Origin: Candidatus Woesearchaeota archaeon | GTDB taxonomy: Archaea; Nanobdellota; Nanobdellia; Woesearchaeales; UBA10216 | Length of the DNA stretch: 48,803 nucleotides | Assembly (NCBI GenBank): GCA_016192915.1 | Contig: JACPTF010000010.1 | Coordinates: 1-48,803 of the forward strand | Direction: 5' to 3' | Shown here: piece by piece, positions 46,664-48,803 of the stretch | Position numbering within the stretch: position 1 is the first letter of the stretch | Layout of the letters: each line of letters begins with the position of its first letter | Made by a program: the position numbers and the translations under genes | Notes under the pieces: model-generated | The model's input: the letters and a program-made list of their open reading frames with translations, nothing else | What the model was told of the DNA's origin: nothing | The model's database searches: none

Positions 46664-46719
46664 GAAAAGAAGCCTGATTTTACTCTTTTTTGTTTCAAGG
46701 AATGTGCTGCTTTGCAAAA

Positions 46720-47205
46720 TTAGACATATTTATCTCTTTCGCATAATTCAAATATGTTTTTGAAGAAAAATCGCGCGTTTTTTATGCTTTCTTGTGCTGG
46801 TTCCTGATTTGCTTGCGGGATTCTTCTGTAGGTGAATTTGCCTCTTTTTCCTTTCTCCAGCCCAAAAATATGCAGTAATGTATCTGCCTTTATGAGCATG
46901 TTTTGGTAGATTTTCAGCAATTCAACGTCAACTGTCCCTTTATCAACAAGCTTTGAGAATTCGTCAAATGTCTTCCTGTGCTCTTCTGGAGCTTCTGTCT
47001 TCATACCTTTTGTTAGAAGATATGCTTTGCTGGCGTAAAAGATGCAGTAGTATGCGTGCGATATTGTTGCGCTGTAATACGTGTCTGCTTGCATTCCAAA
47101 GACAGAAAGCTGCAGGTCTTTGTCGTCGCTTATTTTCATAATCATTAAAGATAGGTTAAGCTCGTTTTTTGCTCTTTGCAAGTATATTTTATAGTCTGAA
47201 TCCAC
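46720..47205 (-). CDS. HEPN-domain protein (toxin partner of MNT)
   Basis: 161 residues. HEPN fold: YKIYLQRAKNELNLSLMIMK, then YYSATISHAYYCIFYASKAY and the C-terminal LLIKADTLLHIFGLEKG. The canonical R-x4-6-H active site is not obvious. It overlaps the nucleotidyltransferase gene by 17 nt. HEPN/MNT pairs act as toxin-antitoxin systems in which MNT adenylylates the HEPN toxin. Confidence 0.82.
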   Translation of the reverse strand: MDSDYKIYLQRAKNELNLSLMIMKISDDKDLQLSVFGMQADTYYSATISHAYYCIFYASKAYLLTKGMKTEAPEEHRKTFDEFSKLVDKGTVDVELLKIYQNMLIKADTLLHIFGLEKGKRGKFTYRRIPQANQEPAQESIKNARFFFKNIFELCERDKYV

Positions 47206-47818
47206 GTTTCATCCCCTCTTTGACAACATCATAAAATATCTGATGATTATGTACGACAAGATGCTTTCTTGCTATTTGTTTTCCTAAATTTTCTTCCTCA
47301 TTTGTTAGCATTTCAATCATTTCTGCTTTTGGAATAACATGAGCATCTATCTCGATTAATGTTTTTAGTTTTGCGCTGTTTATTGCAGCTTCGATTTGCT
47401 TTCTTTTTTCTTCACCATCAATAAAGATGGCAGCATCTAAGTCAGATGATTCTTCTTGCACATTAACCGCAAAAGAGCCGAATATGACAATAGAATAAAA
47501 TTGTGTTATTTTGTCAATCTCACCTTTTAATCTTGTCACTGTGTTTTTTACTATTTTTCCTATTCTTTGATTGTTGCACAGAGCAATATAAAGAAAAGTT
47601 AAGTCATTATTCAAGTTAAGTGTCAAAAGGCCTGATTTTCCCACTTTCTTCTCCAACAAGACTTCTTCTTTTTTCAGCATGTTTATGGCCAGAGCTAATG
47701 CGTTGTTTGATTTCCCTTTTGATTCTTTTTTTATCTGCTTTCTTGTAAATTCTGCAAATGGTTTCCTAGCAAATATTTCAAATATTTTGAGTCGTTTTTC
47801 GGTTATCATATTAACCAC
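47189..47818 (-). CDS. MNT nucleotidyltransferase with winged helix
   Basis: 209 residues. N-terminal winged helix (TEKRLKIFEIFARKPFAEFT and RKQIKKESKGKSNNALALAI), then a minimal nucleotidyltransferase domain with VIFGSFAVNVQEESSDLDAA, the GSxA...DxD signature. A C-terminal helix follows. It neutralises HEPN by modification or binding. The region is strikingly AT-rich relative to neighbours, which fits recent acquisition. TATA-like sequence is just upstream of ATG 47818. Confidence 0.87.
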   Translation of the reverse strand: MVNMITEKRLKIFEIFARKPFAEFTRKQIKKESKGKSNNALALAINMLKKEEVLLEKKVGKSGLLTLNLNNDLTFLYIALCNNQRIGKIVKNTVTRLKGEIDKITQFYSIVIFGSFAVNVQEESSDLDAAIFIDGEEKRKQIEAAINSAKLKTLIEIDAHVIPKAEMIEMLTNEEENLGKQIARKHLVVHNHQIFYDVVKEGMKRGFRL

Positions 47819-47884
47819 TTTATTGGGTTATATGAACCAAAATATTGGTTATTTATATATTTTTCTATTTTGAGTAAACTCAAG

Positions 47885-47931
47885 CCCACGGAAAGTTCAT
47901 AAACATGGTAATGGTCGTGTTTAACAGGTAA
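47885..47931 (+). pseudogene. Relic of the 3' end of a 45089-type gene
   Basis: CACGGAAAGTTCATAAACAT and the bases after it repeat the last 14 codons plus stop of the gene at 45089 (HGKFINMVMVVFNR) with only a few changes. The rest of the gene is absent; the HEPN/MNT pair lies between. Confidence 0.8.
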
Positions 47932-47974
47932 TGTTGCCGTTATATACTTCTACGCTAATGTTAAAAATCTTTTT

Positions 47975-48143
47975 TTAATGGGCTTGAAGTGCTTTTAGTA
48001 ACGCTTTTATATGTGCCTGCAATAGTGCCTTGTTAAGGCGGCATGCGGATAATGCTTCTGAAAGAGCCTCAACACCTCCATAGAGCAGAAGCATGTCGCC
48101 TGATTTTTTCAACTTGTTAAGTTTCAATGCTTCGTGATTGACA
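47975..48143 (-). other. Spacer before glmS, with possible short minus-strand frame
   Basis: A minus-strand frame reads MLLLYGGVEALSEALSACRL and ends KALLQAHIKALLKALQAH; start and promoter are unclear. It may be a small helical protein or a relic. The region also must hold the glmS promoter. Confidence 0.35.
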
Positions 48144-48803
48144 ATGTGCGGTATAGTTGCATACGTGGGTCCTAAAAAAGCTAGTGAAATCCTACTGAAA
48201 GGAATAAAAACACTCGAGTATAGGGGATACGATTCTGTTGGAATAGCTACCCTTGCAGGTAATATCATATCTGTTAAGAAAGACATAGGAAAAGTTGATG
48301 AAGCAAACGCAACGCTGAACTTCTTGGCACTTGAAGGAAATATAGGAATAGCTCATACCAGATGGAGCACGCACGGCGGAGTTACTAAAGAAAACGCACA
48401 TCCGCACCTTGACTGTTCCGGCAAAATAGCTGTTGTGCATAACGGCATAGTTGACAATCACCAGCAGATTCGCGCAGGGCTTGGCAGCCACAGGTTCCTG
48501 TCACAGACAGACACAGAAGTAATCCCTCACCTTATTGAGGAACTTATGTCCAAAGAGGGATTGGATTTTGTTGCTGCTGTGAGGAAAGCAGCCAACACCC
48601 TGAATGGGAGGTCTGCTTTTGTCGCAATCAGCTCTGAAACCAGGCAGATGGCTGCAGCCAGGAAAGGGACACCCCTCATCATCGGGTTGCATGAGACCAG
48701 CAATGAGGAGTTCTTCATAGCATCTGACGTAACTGCTTTTCTGGATTACACCAACAAGGTCATGTACCTTGACGATAACGAGATGGCAGTTGTTGATGTA
48801 AAA
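48144..48803 (+). CDS. glmS: Glutamine-fructose-6-phosphate aminotransferase GlmS, 3' end cut by window
   Basis: First 220 residues only. Makes glucosamine-6-phosphate from fructose-6-phosphate and glutamine, for UDP-GlcNAc. The start MCGIVAYVG has the catalytic N-terminal Cys2 of class II amidotransferases; EYRGYDSVGIAT, GIAHTRWSTHG, and VVHNGIVDNHQQIR follow in order, then FLSQTDTEVIPHLI. The isomerase domains lie beyond the edge. ATG 48144 is fixed by the need for Cys at position 2. Confidence 0.95.
   Translation, partial: MCGIVAYVGPKKASEILLKGIKTLEYRGYDSVGIATLAGNIISVKKDIGKVDEANATLNFLALEGNIGIAHTRWSTHGGVTKENAHPHLDCSGKIAVVHNGIVDNHQQIRAGLGSHRFLSQTDTEVIPHLIEELMSKEGLDFVAAVRKAANTLNGRSAFVAISSETRQMAAARKGTPLIIGLHETSNEEFFIASDVTAFLDYTNKVMYLDDNEMAVVDVK

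Overview
The window is archaeal chromosome, most likely from a small-genome DPANN-type archaeon (Woesearchaeota or a close lineage). This is inferred from gene content, not from rRNA, which is absent. The archaeal markers are FtsZ, archaeal DnaG primase, RIO1 kinase, Orc1/Cdc6, ABCE1/RLI, archease plus RtcB, DUF99, a PIN-KH-ATPase protein, and TATA-box promoters of the TTTATAAA type with many nearly leaderless starts.

Layout. 1-6.6 kb: aldo/keto reductase (cut by the window edge), a candidate structured RNA, ftsZ, an AbrB/PIN toxin-antitoxin pair, rio1, a second candidate structured RNA, and dnaG. 6.6-9.5 kb: envelope and pilin-like proteins. 9.5-16.9 kb: an accessory stretch holding a P-loop protein, a broken archease copy, a BRO-type protein, intact archease, an alpha/beta hydrolase, rtcB, a phosphoesterase, an HExxH protein and Sua5. 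16.9-19.4 kb: repeats, miniproteins and a secreted thioredoxin-like protein. 19.5-29.5 kb: a lipoprotein, acylphosphatase, Orc1/Cdc6, SerRS, the PIN ATPase, an HTH regulator and an AbiE-like pair. 29.6-36 kb: ABCE1, HNH protein, two tRNA-like genes, VapBC, surface proteins and DUF99. 36-48 kb: very large Cys-rich or Thr/Pro-rich secreted proteins, a DUF4143 ATPase and a HEPN/MNT pair. The 5' part of glmS is cut by the right edge.

Main discovery. rtcB, the tRNA-splicing ligase gene, is interrupted twice. Each interruption is exactly 32 nt, splits a Gly-Tyr site after the first base of the Tyr codon, and puts an in-frame stop at once into the unspliced message. Each folds into a bulge-helix-bulge with a four-base-pair central helix, two 3-nt bulges, and predicted cuts that restore the conserved RtcB sequence. 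They therefore look like archaeal pre-mRNA introns, cut by the tRNA splicing endonuclease, inside the mRNA of the ligase that must join the exons. That implies RtcB has to splice its own message. The activator archease is encoded two genes upstream in the same apparent operon.

Other unexplained structure. A 102-nt element with 8-bp inverted ends occurs in two copies just upstream of TATA boxes, with a related promoter module elsewhere. A family of paired CCCAA...TTGGG hairpins has inserted in frame in dnaG and in the T-loop of a tRNA-Leu-like gene. There are also several gene relics (archease, cupredoxin, prephenate dehydratase ACT domain).
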